A stretch of DNA of 64,000 nt from Theocolax elegans (lineage: Eukaryota; Arthropoda; Insecta; Hymenoptera; Cerocephalidae): contig CM047426.1 in NCBI GenBank assembly GCA_026168455.1, positions 54,919,749-54,983,748 on the forward strand, read 5' to 3'. Both the position numbers and the translations under genes were made by a program. The notes under the pieces were generated by a model. The model did not search any database. It saw nothing but the letters and a program-made list of their open reading frames with translations, and was not told where the DNA came from. Positions 1 through 11,150 of the stretch are shown one piece after another (the first letter of the stretch is position 1; every line of letters starts with the position of its first letter).

Positions 1-140
1 AAGTAATATTTTATTAATTTAAAACATTAAACTAAGGATAAATAAAATTTTTCATTAATTTTTATATAAAAATGATATACTTTGTTGTTTAAAATAAAGA
101 CAAAGACGATTTTCAAAAAATATTCCACTTAGGTTTTAAT

Positions 141-318
141 TTTGGCAGACCATATCAGTGTTTTTAAAAAAACGTCCACGACAATTTTATTTTCTTCAAG
201 AATAATTCATTTTTGCCCATTATTAACTAAATCTACGTTTGTTTTTATGGTTCGAAACGTCCAAGTGCATTATTTTTAATTTCGCGTTTTCTAACTTTTA
301 ATTTCGCTTTAAAAAATA
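141..318. repeat. Dispersed repeat, copy 1
   Basis: This stretch begins with TTTGGCAGACC and runs to AATTTCGCTTTAAAAAA. It is repeated with changes at about 2816-2979 in the same orientation. No coding capacity is seen. The rest of 1-1251 is AT-rich with no gene; it holds a short stem (ACGGTACA at 326-333 with TGTACCGT at 397-404). Class unknown; probably a DNA-transposon-derived or MITE fragment. Confidence 0.5.
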
Positions 319-1251
319 GTACATTACGGTACAAGTGACTCGGCTTCGCCTCGGGCTTCAACTTCACGCCATGGCGAAACTTCAACATTCGTCCCGTGTA
401 CCGTATACTATTTTTCTAGATGCCCGGTCGAAAGTATGTTTTTAGTTTGGACCAATAATGCTAAGCACATAAAAATTGTGCTAACCTTCTCGTACATTAT
501 CCCGACCATTAAATTATCCTAATCTTGATTTGTACGATGATCTCGAGTAGTTGGTTTCGATGCCCGCCGCGACATTTGCGGCACGAGCAAAGCGAGTGAA
601 AATATCACGAGCATTATTTTGAATGTCAAAGTAAAATATAAAAAAGAACAAGTATAAGACTGTCAAAGTGACTTGTTATGTTATGTGTAGTTTTAATAAA
701 AGTTATGATCATGATTTTTCAAGTTGCGTTATTTCAGTAAAATTCATTTATTATATCGAGAAAAGCTTTTTTGAATTTTTAGGTGATAATATAAATCATA
801 TTGAAAGTTTATAGAAATGAAGATTCTATTATTGGTACATATCACTCTTGTATTTTTAATTACAAATTAAACGAATATTAATATAAATGATAAGAACTAA
901 TAAATCTCAATAATAAATCTCAGTCGGTAATTTGCTCGCATGGTAAATTTTCACTTTAACGTACAGTATGAACGATTTTTATAAATTGTCATTGGTGTTT
1001 TTTGAGAGCCTAAACTTGGACTTATATATATTTAATACTTATCTTCAGATTCATGAAATTAGGATGTGACGGTCCAGTTTATTCACATAATAAAAAATAA
1101 GATAGAATCTCCTCTTTTTGAGTTTCTGTCTTATTTAATCCATCGATCCGTATAGGGTAGATATATTATCCCATCCAATAGCAAATCGATGAATGAGCAT
1201 TGATTCGTCGAGTTAATATATTACTGGAAACCCCTTACGATTGTGATACCA

Positions 1252-1410
1252 CTTCAATTCAGTAACGTAGTTCAAAGAGAAAACAAATTCTCTTATCCCG
1301 CGTTACTTTACGAATTGAAAAGTGTTCACAATCTAGGTCTAAAAATCTCCAATTGCATTCAGCGACGTAGGTCTGAGAGAAAACAAATTCTCCCATCACG
1401 CGTCACCTTA
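1252..1410. repeat. Two 59-bp imperfect direct repeats
   Basis: A block at 1252-1310 recurs at 1352-1410, exactly 100 bases later. Both contain AGAGAAAACAAATTCTC followed by a CGCGT(T/C)AC tail. An AATAAA signal lies just downstream near 1438. Duplicated blocks before a polyadenylation signal are seen in LTRs, so this could be part of an unrecognised LTR, but no matching partner or terminal TG..CA was found. Confidence 0.45.
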
Positions 1411-1888
1411 AGAAAGCCATTGAGATTCTTAAGACCTAATAAAGGGTTGCCTTATTGGGGTCGTTTGGTAATATAATAAAAAAAATATCAATTATCATAA
1501 TCGAATAAAAAGGATTTATTTCATGTTCATGGAGGATGTTGGAAGAACACCCTAACATGCCTTTATAATCGAACTAACATTTATATTACAAGAGTCTGTT
1601 TACGCGAGACTCGACCAGAGCGGAGAGGCCGCTTGAAAGGCTCGTCGTCCTCGACGAAAATGCTGCTGAGGCAGCGAGAGCCGTTGGTTTTGTCAAGTCT
1701 TGACAGTGGTGGGGGAACTCTCTACTCAGGATCTAAGTCTCCCACCATCGGCATATCAAGCACACGCATCGATATGTGCGTGTATTATCTCATGACGTCG
1801 TACTCTGGCTGTTCGTCTATATTTTCTTATATTAGATAATAAATGTATTAATTATTATATTGTTTGAATATAATACTCGTAGTGTTAT
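1411..1888. other. No gene recognised
   Basis: This stretch holds a GC-richer block around 1600-1760 and is otherwise AT-rich. The short open frame at 1633-1839 has no recognisable motif. I see nothing that can be named. Confidence 0.4.
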
Positions 1889-2247
1889 GTTTTACAAGAT
1901 GCATTATTTATGCATAGATATAGTTACGCTATTGCTATATTATTGTAAAACTTACAGTTTTATTGAAAATTGGTTTAATACCAATTTTCATTGTAAATTA
2001 TAATAAATAATAATTTTGAATGTTGTATTTTAGTTTACTTACAAATAAAATATTTAACTTGATTTAATTAATTAATGGAAATTGTTTTGTTTAAACCATT
2101 AATTATTGATAACTTTGTCATTTTTGGTTGTATCGCATTGATATTTTGACCAAAAATGGCAAATATGTAAAAAAAAATAATAAAATTATAAATTTTACAA
2201 TTTTCCACTTTTCAATGTTTAAATTAATTATTTAAACATTAAAAGTG
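1889..2247. repeat. Cluster of consecutive hairpins
   Basis: Inverted repeats follow one another. A 9-bp outer stem (1889-1897 with 1943-1951) encloses two small hairpins (1899-1904/1910-1915 and 1918-1923/1935-1940), giving a cloverleaf-like fold. Further stems are 1964-1973/1981-1990 (10 bp, 7-nt loop), 2070-2078/2096-2104, 2119-2128/2149-2158, and a long stem 2205-2224/2230-2247 with one bulge. No coding capacity is seen. The order and perfection of the stems are visible in the sequence; a function is not. Confidence 0.6.
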
Positions 2248-2262
2248 AAAATAAAAAAATCT

Positions 2263-2334
2263 ACCCTAACCGGGAATCGAACCCCGTCGTAGCGCGTATC
2301 AGTCAGATACTCTACCGCTTGACTATCTTAGTTT
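2263..2334 (-). tRNA. Degenerate tRNA-like sequence
   Basis: Read on the minus strand, this 72-nt stretch has an A-box-like TAGTCAAGCGGTAGAG and a B-box GGTTCGATTCCC at the correct spacing for a tRNA promoter. The T arm has one mismatch, and the acceptor halves pair poorly (about three Watson-Crick and two wobble pairs of seven). It is therefore more likely a tRNA pseudogene or the head of a tRNA-derived SINE than a working tRNA. An anticodon cannot be assigned safely. Confidence 0.45.
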
Positions 2335-3045
2335 CTTATGATAGATGATCCGATATGTCTACATTAGCTAATCGACAGTATTAGCTTATATAGCATTGCT
2401 TTTTTATGCTATTTCGCTGAAATAAAAGCTTGAAATTTTGTATATCAAATTTGGGATGTCACAAGGATAAGCTAATTTTATTTAATAATATTTTATTTAT
2501 TTCGAAATTTGAGCGTTATTACATTTGAATGAGATGTCAAGTGCATTAAAAGTGTGTGCAGTTGCTTAGTTACCAGCTAATAGCACGCGTAGCGAAAGAA
2601 ATACCAGTAGTTAAAGGTCATTCTCTCGCCATCGAAAACAGTGGCGAAACAACGTACTTTCGACCAGGGCATCAAGAAAAGTATAATGATTTTTCCATAT
2701 TTTAATCCCCACCATTAGTTTAGGGCAGAAAAACGGCAAATTTTGAGCCTTGTTACGTTATCCTAGTCCTACTCTTTCATCATTTTTTACAGCTGGCTCT
2801 GCCAACTTGATATCATTTTGGCAGACCAGTTCGTTTTTTTTTTAAAAACGTCAGCGATAATCTTTTTTTTCTTCACGAATAATTCATTTTTACGCATTAT
2901 TAACTAAATTAAATCTATGTTTATTTTTATGGAACTAAACGTTCGCATACAGTACTATTTAATTTCGCTTTAAAAAAAATATAATGATTTTCCCATATTT
3001 TAAACCCTACCATTAGTTTACGGCAAAAAATCGGCAAATCAAAAG
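2335..3045. repeat. AT-rich repeat region including dispersed repeat copy 2
   Basis: No gene. The TTTGGCAGACC repeat of 141-318 recurs at about 2816-2979. A second motif (TATAATGATTTT(T/C)CC(C/A)ATATTTTAA followed by ACCATTAGTTTA) occurs at about 2688 and again at about 2981, so the segment is an assembly of short repeats abutting the truncated LINE that begins near 3050. Confidence 0.45.
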
Positions 3046-3051
3046 CCCTAC

Positions 3052-3480
3052 TCATATGAGCACCATAAAAGTCACCATACCAAGCTCGAATCCTAAGCGA
3101 ATATCATCTGTGGTCTTCAATAAATCAGCCTGAGTACTATATCCACTTCGGAAACCAGACTGATAAGGGGAGAGCAGGAATGTGGATTCAAGATAGTTCA
3201 CTAACTGATTACTAATTGAGTCGAATACCTTGGAAAAATGAGGAAGCTGTGCGATAGGGCGAGTGTCGGCTAAAGAGTCAGGTGTACTTTTCTTAGACAA
3301 AGGCACCAGAACTGACTTCTTCCAGAGAGAAGGATAAACTCCAGAGTCAATAGATTTATTAAATAGATTGACAAAAGATGGTACTATACTATGGAATACA
3401 TCAGCAAAGAATGTGAGAGACAAAGCATCACAGCTCCGACTCTTGGATTTGGGCAAGCAGGTTTTCATAGATGAAAGCAC
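3052..3480 (-). pseudogene. CR1/Jockey-type LINE ORF2: reverse transcriptase N-terminal part, truncated
   Basis: The minus-strand frame encodes the finger region of a LINE reverse transcriptase. It shows the DTRPIAQLPHFSKVFD block, then the QSGFR..YST block, then TTDDIRLGFELGMVTFMVL. In this family the next residues would be the catalytic motif A aspartate segment, but the sequence ends there and gives way to unrelated AT-rich DNA at about 3050. The enzyme is therefore missing its catalytic core. It continues, with a frame break and about 100 unassigned bases, from the endonuclease part at 3580-4396. This is one piece of a LINE whose ORF1 lies at 11829-12637. Confidence 0.8.
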
Positions 3481-3579
3481 AGTTACATAATCGACGTGAA
3501 GAAATGAAAATAATACTGTATTATCATTATATAGGCCGCCAATAATTTCATCGAATCGGATTAAAGAGGAAGATGGATG

Positions 3580-4396
3580 TCATGAAGCAATAAAATCAGC
3601 ATTAAAATAATGCATAGGGGACTCAAGCTTTGGCTTAGTCAAACCATGATTACGTAACAATTTCCAATAGTTAGCAGAATCAGTAACGACACTCAGTGCC
3701 TTAACAAGGTATGAGTCACGAGCTTTTTTTATTTCCAAATTTAGTTGCTTACGCAGAACTTTATATTGAAGAAGTAAAGCGTTGCTATGTTTCCTGCGAG
3801 AGCTCTTGTATAGGCGATCACGAATTCGACATTTTTCCTTCAAATCATGAGTAAACCACGGAGCAGATCTTCTTTTTAACGTTCGATTTTGAACAGGTGC
3901 ATGGATATCAAGCAAATTCATAGCTCCAACTCTAAAGGCATCTAGTATTAAATCTATGTCTGAAGACTCATCAATGTCCTGAAGAGAATTATCAGCGAGA
4001 TAAGATTGTAGCTCAATAGAAAAAAGATGAGAATTAAAGCTAGTGAATCTGCGAGATGACAAAGAAAAATGGGGCTTAAAAGGTTGTTCTAGTAGGTAAT
4101 CCAAGATCAGGTAATCGTGACAATTTATTAATGGTATTGAAGACCTACGAAATCCCATTACTTTATCCTCAGAATCAACGATGATTACATCTAGCCAAGT
4201 ATTCGACAAATCGCGGTGATGCGTAGGACCGTAAGGGACCAAATACAAATTTAGATCACCAATCAAGCCTCTAAGGTGACAAGCATAATAATTATCACTG
4301 GTTAAATCAGAGTTAAGATCCCCTGCCACAATAATATCGGAATACAAATTAATTAAATCTCCAAGCACTTGAAACACTCCAGACAAAACATGGCCC
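3580..4396 (-). pseudogene. CR1/Jockey-type LINE ORF2: C-terminal endonuclease domain and linker
   Basis: The frame encodes the second half of an APE-type endonuclease. It contains the IIVAGDLNSDL metal-binding block, then a PTHHR..S.TWLDVIIV block, then a CHDYLILDY block in the position of the usual SDH(Y/F) motif. A basic linker follows, leading toward the reverse transcriptase at 3052-3480. At 4396 the reading frame is interrupted by a solo LTR. Beyond that LTR, at 5834, the endonuclease N-terminal half resumes in the matching frame, ending in a RRPKG motif. It is a dead copy, interrupted and 3' truncated. Confidence 0.8.
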
Positions 4397-5833
4397 TGTA
4401 ATGTCGGGCAGTTTTTTTTATACTTTTATATTAGTCAACAATAACCACGATTTATCCAAAATAAGTATACAATAGTATGTTAGTAATGATCGTATTCAAA
4501 TATAAACAATATATAAGCTTAGCAGTTAGTTATAAATGTATTCAAATACAATATTCATATGTTATGTATACGCATATATTGTACACGCATGAATCACCTA
4601 TACCTTTCTCTCTCGCACAAAGTCAAATTTTTAGCCTTTCTGCACCACCAGACTAGCGCCACCGTCAATTCGCAACCTATGCCACCTACTCATATGTCAT
4701 GTTCTCCTAATCCTTTCCCAATAGATTCATGCGTTTCGCGCCACTATACGTTATATTAATAATAATCTTATGCATTATGAATTGTATAATGCCGCTAATA
4801 CTTGCTATTATAACATTTATTTAATATTAAGTTACATATACGAATTAATGTCTTTCCACGAACACACTCATGTTTACGAAACTGACTCTCGACTCCGCTA
4901 ATATTACTATTGAAATATCTTCTTACTCGAATGACTACTGTGTTTGACAATAACATGACTTCACAAAATTGCAATAGTATAAACCAAATCACCTAAATAA
5001 GTACGTCATCAAAACATTCGCCAAGACAATCAAGAAGCGCCGAAGATCTCATCAGTTTGCTGACGAAGCCCCACCTCCAACCAATAAGCGGATTCGCAGC
5101 CCCATCCGCACACCACCGAAAGGCCGCCCACAGCCAATCAAGAGCAGCTCCGCCTTCAAGAACGGCATACCACAAGATGCGCAGCAGTCGTTCCCCTCCA
5201 TACCACCTCGAGAGGAGACGCGCATCAACAGTCAGTCGAGGAGAGTCGTAGTCAGTCGATCGAGCGGACTCGAATAAGTCGGTCTTCATACTCTCACGTT
5301 TATAAGAGATTGTATCTTCGCGTATTTTCAACTACGTTAAATTTTGTACCTCAGTTCGGACACTAATTACTGTTGTTTTAAATTCGGACCTATTTGTCAA
5401 AAGCTATTAATTCTGTGAAACATAATTACGCTATTTTAAATAAATTGAGTGTAAAATATAAATCTGTGATCTCGTAATTGCCTTTGGCCGGACTTACATT
5501 CACTATCCCGTGTTTCACAAACTGTTGCGTTCACTCTAGAAATCAATCTTCCCGTCATCGTCGTTTTGGACTTTGTTTCGACTCACACATCTTCGTCGTC
5601 CTGGATTTGGCTTGGAGGAAGCCGAAATCTTCTCCTGATGACAGCTGCTGCCCTACCATTTCACCCTATACACCCTTCACAGGAACTGCTAAGACCTGCC
5701 TCGCTCTACCACGGTTCTCGTCAGTAAAAGTTAAGTAACATTATTTAGTCATTCTTCCGTTTACAAAAATCAAAATCAGTAAAATCACAACTTTAATATT
5801 TTTTTTATCTGTAAAATTATCCGGGACACAACA
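4397..5833 (+). mobile_element. Solo LTR A (Gypsy-like), inserted in the LINE
   Basis: The sequence starts TGTAATGTCGGGCAG and ends CCGGGACACAACA, the same ends as the 5' LTR at 22624-24063 and of almost the same length (1437 against 1440 bp). It sits inside the LINE endonuclease codons. The left flank ends GCCC and the right flank begins GCCT, consistent with a 4-bp target duplication carrying one change. Open frames of 64-112 residues inside it recur only because the LTR recurs; they are not genes. No internal retroviral sequence is attached, so this is a recombination-derived solo LTR. Confidence 0.85.
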
Positions 5834-6256
5834 GCCTTTAGGACGACGATAGACTGATGCCATAAGAATCTTTTGATTGGAACAAGGAGCCAACTCAAGA
5901 AAAAGATATTCAGTTGAGTTTATATCCAAGTTCTCAGATTTGGATCTTAAAGGAAATAGTATTACGAACATAGCAAGCCACTCCACCTCCCTGCACAAAA
6001 TTCTCTTACCTACTGCCGATTAAATATTTCTGTCATTTCTAATCAACACATAATTATGAATATTAAAAAAGGAAGTGGGCTGTCTTGGTGTAAGCCATGT
6101 TTCGGATAATAAAAGAACATCAATAGATTCATCAGAAATAAAATCTTTAATATCGTTGAAGTGATCCTTCAAGGAATTAACATTCAGTTGAGCAACTCTT
6201 AAGCAAGGATCAGATGAGAAAACAACTGCTGGACCTGGTTGACAATTTGCTTGCAC
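5834..6256 (-). pseudogene. CR1/Jockey-type LINE ORF2: endonuclease N-terminal half (copy 1)
   Basis: On the minus strand the frame from 6256 carries RVAQLNVNSLKDHFNDIKDFI and then VLLLSETWLTP. This is the N-terminal beta strand and catalytic SETWL glutamate block of APE-type LINE endonucleases. After a frame break near 6015 it continues with LMASVYRRPKG to 5834, where LTR A is inserted. A stop codon lies directly upstream of the first residues, so the original start is not visible here. An identical second copy exists at 8789-9211 because of the tandem duplication. Confidence 0.8.
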
Positions 6257-6711
6257 ATCCTGTGGTCAAAGTATTTTGTTTAAATCGTGTTGGGTAGAGA
6301 TGGTTATAGCGTGCGACGAGACGTCGTTGCAATGAAATAAATAATACTTAATGTATTATATTATTTCGTATGTATATAGAATATTGTATCTTAAAATCTC
6401 GCACGTTGTTATTGTTTCGTGCGTTGCCTCTGCAAGGCCACGAAACACGCGTGTTTATGTCGACGACCGAGGATGTGTGCGAGCATTCGTATATACAATT
6501 GTTATTGTACACGTTACACACGTGTTAAGTACTTTTCGGGAATGGGACAATTCACGAAAAGCTCAGTACGCTGCCGGTCTTGACCGCGTCAGCAACCCTT
6601 TTACACATCGTTACGCGCGCCACGGGAAGTACCGGACTGGTTCGTCCGTGCACCGGGAAGCCGTATGTGAGTGTAAGTGTATCAGTGTGTCAGTGCAGTG
6701 CGAAGGACCAT
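6257..6711. other. Spacer of unknown origin between LINE and LTR B (copy 1)
   Basis: This 455-bp stretch is GC-richer from about 6410 onward, with CpG-containing segments. It lies between the LINE endonuclease start and the reversed LTR. Removing LTR B and one target copy joins it to 11151-11828, so both belong to one older sequence. The overlapping frames at 6351-6755 and 6580-6804 run into the LTR and have no recognisable domain. It may be part of another LTR or of the LINE 5' part; I cannot decide. Confidence 0.4.
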
Positions 6712-7825
6712 ATTGTTGTGTCCCGTATAATTTTACAGATAAAAAAAAATATTAAAGTTGTGATTTTACTGATTTTGATTTTTATAAACGAAAGAATGAA
6801 CTAAATAACTTTACTTAACTTTTACTGACGAGAACCGTGGTAGAGCGAGGCAGGTCTTAGCAGTTCCTGTAAAGGGGTGAAATGGTGGGGCAGCAGATGT
6901 CACCAGGAGAAGATTTCGGCTTCCTCCAAGCCAAATCCAGGACGACGAAGATGTGTGAGTCGAAACAAAGTCCAAAACGACGATGACGGGAAGATTGATT
7001 TCGAGAGTGAACGCAACAGTTTGTGAAACACGGGATAGTGGATGTAAGTCCGGACAAAAGTCAATTACGAGATCACAGATTTATATTTTACACTCAATTT
7101 ATTTAAAATAGCGTAATTATGTTTCACAGAATTAATAGCTTATGACAAATAGGTACGAATTTAAAACAACAGTAATTAGTGTCCGAACTGAGGTACAAAA
7201 TTTAACGTAGTTGAAAATACGCGAAGATACAATCTCTTATAAACGTGAGAGTATGAAGACCGACTTATTCGAGTCCGCTCGATCGATTGACTACGACTCT
7301 CCTCCACTGACTGTTGATGCGCGTCTCCTCTCGTGGTGGTATGGAGGGGAACGACTGCTGCGCATCTTGTGGTACGCCTTTCTTGAAGGCGGTGCTGCTC
7401 TTGATTGGCTGTGGGCGACCTTTCGGTGGTGTGCGTATAGGGCTGCGAATCCGCTTATTGGTTGGAGGTGGGCCTTCGTCAGCAAACTGATGAGATCTTC
7501 GGCGCTTCTTGATTGTCTTGGCGAATGTTTTGATGACGTACTTATTTAGGTGATTTGGTTTATACTATTGCAATTTTGTGAAGTCATGTTATTGTCAAAC
7601 ACAGTAGTCATTCGAGTAAGAAGATATTTCAATAGTAATATTAGCGGAGTCGAGAGTCAGTTTCGTAAACATGAGTGTGTTCGTGGAAAGACATTAATTC
7701 GTATATGTAACTTAATATTAAATAAGTGTTATAATAGCAAGTATTAGCGGCATTCAATTCATAATGCATAAGATTATTATTAATATAACGTATTGTGGCG
7801 CGAAACGCATGAATCTATTGGGAAA
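6712..7825 (-). mobile_element. LTR B, reverse orientation, truncated copy 1
   Basis: The segment begins TGTTGTGTCCCG, the reverse complement of the LTR end, and follows the LTR backwards to ATTGGGAAA. There it is cut by the tandem duplication junction. From about 7490 to 7750 it encodes the same translation as the complement of LTR A (4795-4992) and differs from its sister copy at 10450-10680. Outside that patch it matches the sister copy, for example in a 4-bp deletion near 7753. This is the signature of a gene-conversion patch between inverted LTRs. Confidence 0.75.
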
Positions 7826-8788
7826 TGTTTACGAAACTGACTCTCGACTCCGCTAATATTACTATTGAAATATCTTCTTACTCGAATGACTACTGTGTTT
7901 GACAATAACATGACTTCACAAAATTGCAATAGTATAAACCAAATCACCTAAATAAGTACGTCATCAAAACATTCGCCAAGACAATCAAGAAGCGCCGAAG
8001 ATCTCATCAGTTTGCTGACGAAGCCCCACCTCCAACCAATAAGCGGATTCGCAGCCCCATCCGCACACCACCGAAAGGCCGCCCACAGCCAATCAAGAGC
8101 AGCTCCGCCTTCAAGAACGGCATACCACAAGATGCGCAGCAGTCGTTCCCCTCCATACCACCTCGAGAGGAGACGCGCATCAACAGTCAGTCGAGGAGAG
8201 TCGTAGTCAGTCGATCGAGCGGACTCGAATAAGTCGGTCTTCATACTCTCACGTTTATAAGAGATTGTATCTTCGCGTATTTTCAACTACGTTAAATTTT
8301 GTACCTCAGTTCGGACACTAATTACTGTTGTTTTAAATTCGGACCTATTTGTCAAAAGCTATTAATTCTGTGAAACATAATTACGCTATTTTAAATAAAT
8401 TGAGTGTAAAATATAAATCTGTGATCTCGTAATTGCCTTTGGCCGGACTTACATTCACTATCCCGTGTTTCACAAACTGTTGCGTTCACTCTAGAAATCA
8501 ATCTTCCCGTCATCGTCGTTTTGGACTTTGTTTCGACTCACACATCTTCGTCGTCCTGGATTTGGCTTGGAGGAAGCCGAAATCTTCTCCTGATGACAGC
8601 TGCTGCCCTACCATTTCACCCTATACACCCTTCACAGGAACTGCTAAGACCTGCCTCGCTCTACCACGGTTCTCGTCAGTAAAAGTTAAGTAACATTATT
8701 TAGTCATTCTTCCGTTTACAAAAATCAAAATCAGTAAAATCACAACTTTAATATTTTTTTTATCTGTAAAATTATCCGGGACACAACA
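7826..8788 (+). mobile_element. LTR A, 5'-truncated second copy
   Basis: This repeats 4871-5833 at an offset of 2955. It keeps the LTR 3' end (CCGGGACACAACA) and lacks the first 474 bp. It arose with the tandem duplication rather than by a separate insertion, because its right flank is the same LINE codon (RRPKG) as in copy 1. Confidence 0.8.
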
Positions 8789-9211
8789 GCCTTTAGGACG
8801 ACGATAGACTGATGCCATAAGAATCTTTTGATTGGAACAAGGAGCCAACTCAAGAAAAAGATATTCAGTTGAGTTTATATCCAAGTTCTCAGATTTGGAT
8901 CTTAAAGGAAATAGTATTACGAACATAGCAAGCCACTCCACCTCCCTGCACAAAATTCTCTTACCTACTGCCGATTAAATATTTCTGTCATTTCTAATCA
9001 ACACATAATTATGAATATTAAAAAAGGAAGTGGGCTGTCTTGGTGTAAGCCATGTTTCGGATAATAAAAGAACATCAATAGATTCATCAGAAATAAAATC
9101 TTTAATATCGTTGAAGTGATCCTTCAAGGAATTAACATTCAGTTGAGCAACTCTTAAGCAAGGATCAGATGAGAAAACAACTGCTGGACCTGGTTGACAA
9201 TTTGCTTGCAC
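8789..9211 (-). pseudogene. CR1/Jockey-type LINE ORF2: endonuclease N-terminal half (copy 2)
   Basis: This is the duplicate of 5834-6256 with the same translation, including the LLLSETWL and YRRPKG blocks. It is a fragment only: in copy 2 no continuation of the endonuclease exists downstream because the truncated LTR A copy begins there. The following 9212-9666 is the second copy of the spacer of unknown origin. Confidence 0.8.
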
Positions 9212-9666
9212 ATCCTGTGGTCAAAGTATTTTGTTTAAATCGTGTTGGGTAGAGATGGTTATAGCGTGCGACGAGACGTCGTTGCAATGAAATAAATAAT
9301 ACTTAATGTATTATATTATTTCGTATGTATATAGAATATTGTATCTTAAAATCTCGCACGTTGTTATTGTTTCGTGCGTTGCCTCTGCAAGGCCACGAAA
9401 CACGCGTGTTTATGTCGACGACCGAGGATGTGTGCGAGCATTCGTATATACAATTGTTATTGTACACGTTACACACGTGTTAAGTACTTTTCGGGAATGG
9501 GACAATTCACGAAAAGCTCAGTACGCTGCCGGTCTTGACCGCGTCAGCAACCCTTTTACACATCGTTACGCGCGCCACGGGAAGTACCGGACTGGTTCGT
9601 CCGTGCACCGGGAAGCCGTATGTGAGTGTAAGTGTATCAGTGTGTCAGTGCAGTGCGAAGGACCAT

Positions 9667-11150
9667 ATTGTTGTGTCCCGTATAATTTTACAGATAAAAA
9701 AAAATATTAAAGTTGTGATTTTACTGATTTTGATTTTTATAAACGAAAGAATGAACTAAATAACTTTACTTAACTTTTACTGACGAGAACCGTGGTAGAG
9801 CGAGGCAGGTCTTAGCAGTTCCTGTAAAGGGGTGAAATGGTGGGGCAGCAGATGTCACCAGGAGAAGATTTCGGCTTCCTCCAAGCCAAATCCAGGACGA
9901 CGAAGATGTGTGAGTCGAAACAAAGTCCAAAACGACGATGACGGGAAGATTGATTTCGAGAGTGAACGCAACAGTTTGTGAAACACGGGATAGTGGATGT
10001 AAGTCCGGACAAAAGTCAATTACGAGATCACAGATTTATATTTTACACTCAATTTATTTAAAATAGCGTAATTATGTTTCACAGAATTAATAGCTTATGA
10101 CAAATAGGTACGAATTTAAAACAACAGTAATTAGTGTCCGAACTGAGGTACAAAATTTAACGTAGTTGAAAATACGCGAAGATACAATCTCTTATAAACG
10201 TGAGAGTATGAAGACCGACTTATTCGAGTCCGCTCGATCGATTGACTACGACTCTCCTCCACTGACTGTTGATGCGCGTCTCCTCTCGTGGTGGTATGGA
10301 GGGGAACGACTGCTGCGCATCTTGTGGTACGCCTTTCTTGAAGGCGGTGCTGCTCTTGATTGGCTGTGGGCGACCTTTCGGTGGTGTGCGTATAGGGCTG
10401 CGAATCCGCTTATTGGTTGGAGGTGGGCCTTCGTCAGCAAACTGATGAGATCATCGGCGTCTCTTTAGGTGATTTGGTGTATACTATTGCAATTTGGTAA
10501 TGTCATGTTATTGTTAAACACATTAGTCATTCGAGTAAGAAGATATTTCATTAGTAATATTAGCGGAGTCGAGAGTCAGTTTCGTAAACATGAGTGTGTT
10601 CGTGGAAAGACATTAATTCGTATATGTAACTTAATATTAAATAAGTGTTATAATAGCAAGTATTAGCGGCATTCAATTCATAATGCATAAGATTATTATT
10701 AATATAACGTATTGTGGCGCGAAACGCATGAATCTATTGGGAAAGGATTAGGAGAACATGACATATGTGTAGGTGGCAGAGGTTCCGTGGAGAATTAACG
10801 GTGGCGCTAGTCTGGTGGTGCAGAAAGGAACTAAGGATTTGACTTTGTGCGAGAGAGAAAGGTATAGGTGATGCATGCGATAGTGGCGCTAGTCTGGTGG
10901 CGTGGAAAGGAACTAAGGATTTGACTTTGTGCGAGAGAGAAAGCTATAGTTGATTCATGCGTGTACAATATATGCGTATAGATAACATATGAATATTGTA
11001 TTTGAATACATTTATAACTAACTGCTAAGCTTATATATTGTTTATATTTGAATACGATCATTACTAACATACTATTTTATACTTATTTTGGATAAATCGT
11101 GGTTATTGTTGACTAATATAAAAGTATAAAAAAAACTGCCCGACATTACA
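9667..11150 (-). mobile_element. Solo LTR B (Gypsy-like), reverse orientation, complete
   Basis: The ends are TGTTGTGTCCCG at 9667 and CTGCCCGACATTACA at 11150, the reverse complement of the LTR termini. The flanks are CCATAT on the left and ATATACC on the right, giving a clean 4-bp ATAT target duplication. It is longer than LTR A (1484 bp) because it holds an extra copy of an internal block of about 80 bp (GGCGCTAGTCTGGTGG, then the GACTTTGTGCGAGAGAGAAA segment) at about 10800-10960. The 22624-24063 LTR carries the same duplication. It lacks 36 bp near 10455 relative to the other copies. Confidence 0.85.

Larger units (their letters stand above)
4871..10744. repeat. 2955-bp tandem duplication of an LTR-LINE-LTR palindrome
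   Basis: Bases 4871-7825 are repeated from 7826 with a constant offset of 2955. Every open frame in copy 1 reappears at +2955 with identical translation across most of the unit. Copy 2 ends at about 10744 because it lacks 36 bp near 10455. Each unit holds a 5'-truncated forward LTR, the LINE endonuclease N-terminal half, a spacer, and a reverse LTR. The junction at 7825/7826 joins ATTGGGAAA of the reverse LTR to TGTTTACG of the forward LTR. Either a recent genomic duplication or an assembly artefact would give this picture. Confidence 0.85.

Noticed and set aside
6351..6804. 134- and 74-residue frames in the LTR spacer
   Set aside because: They cross from the spacer into the reversed LTR at 6712, so they cannot be ancestral genes.
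4993..10468. Repeated 64- to 112-residue open frames on both strands
   Set aside because: They recur because the same LTR is present several times; overlapping frames on opposite strands and no domain argue against genes.
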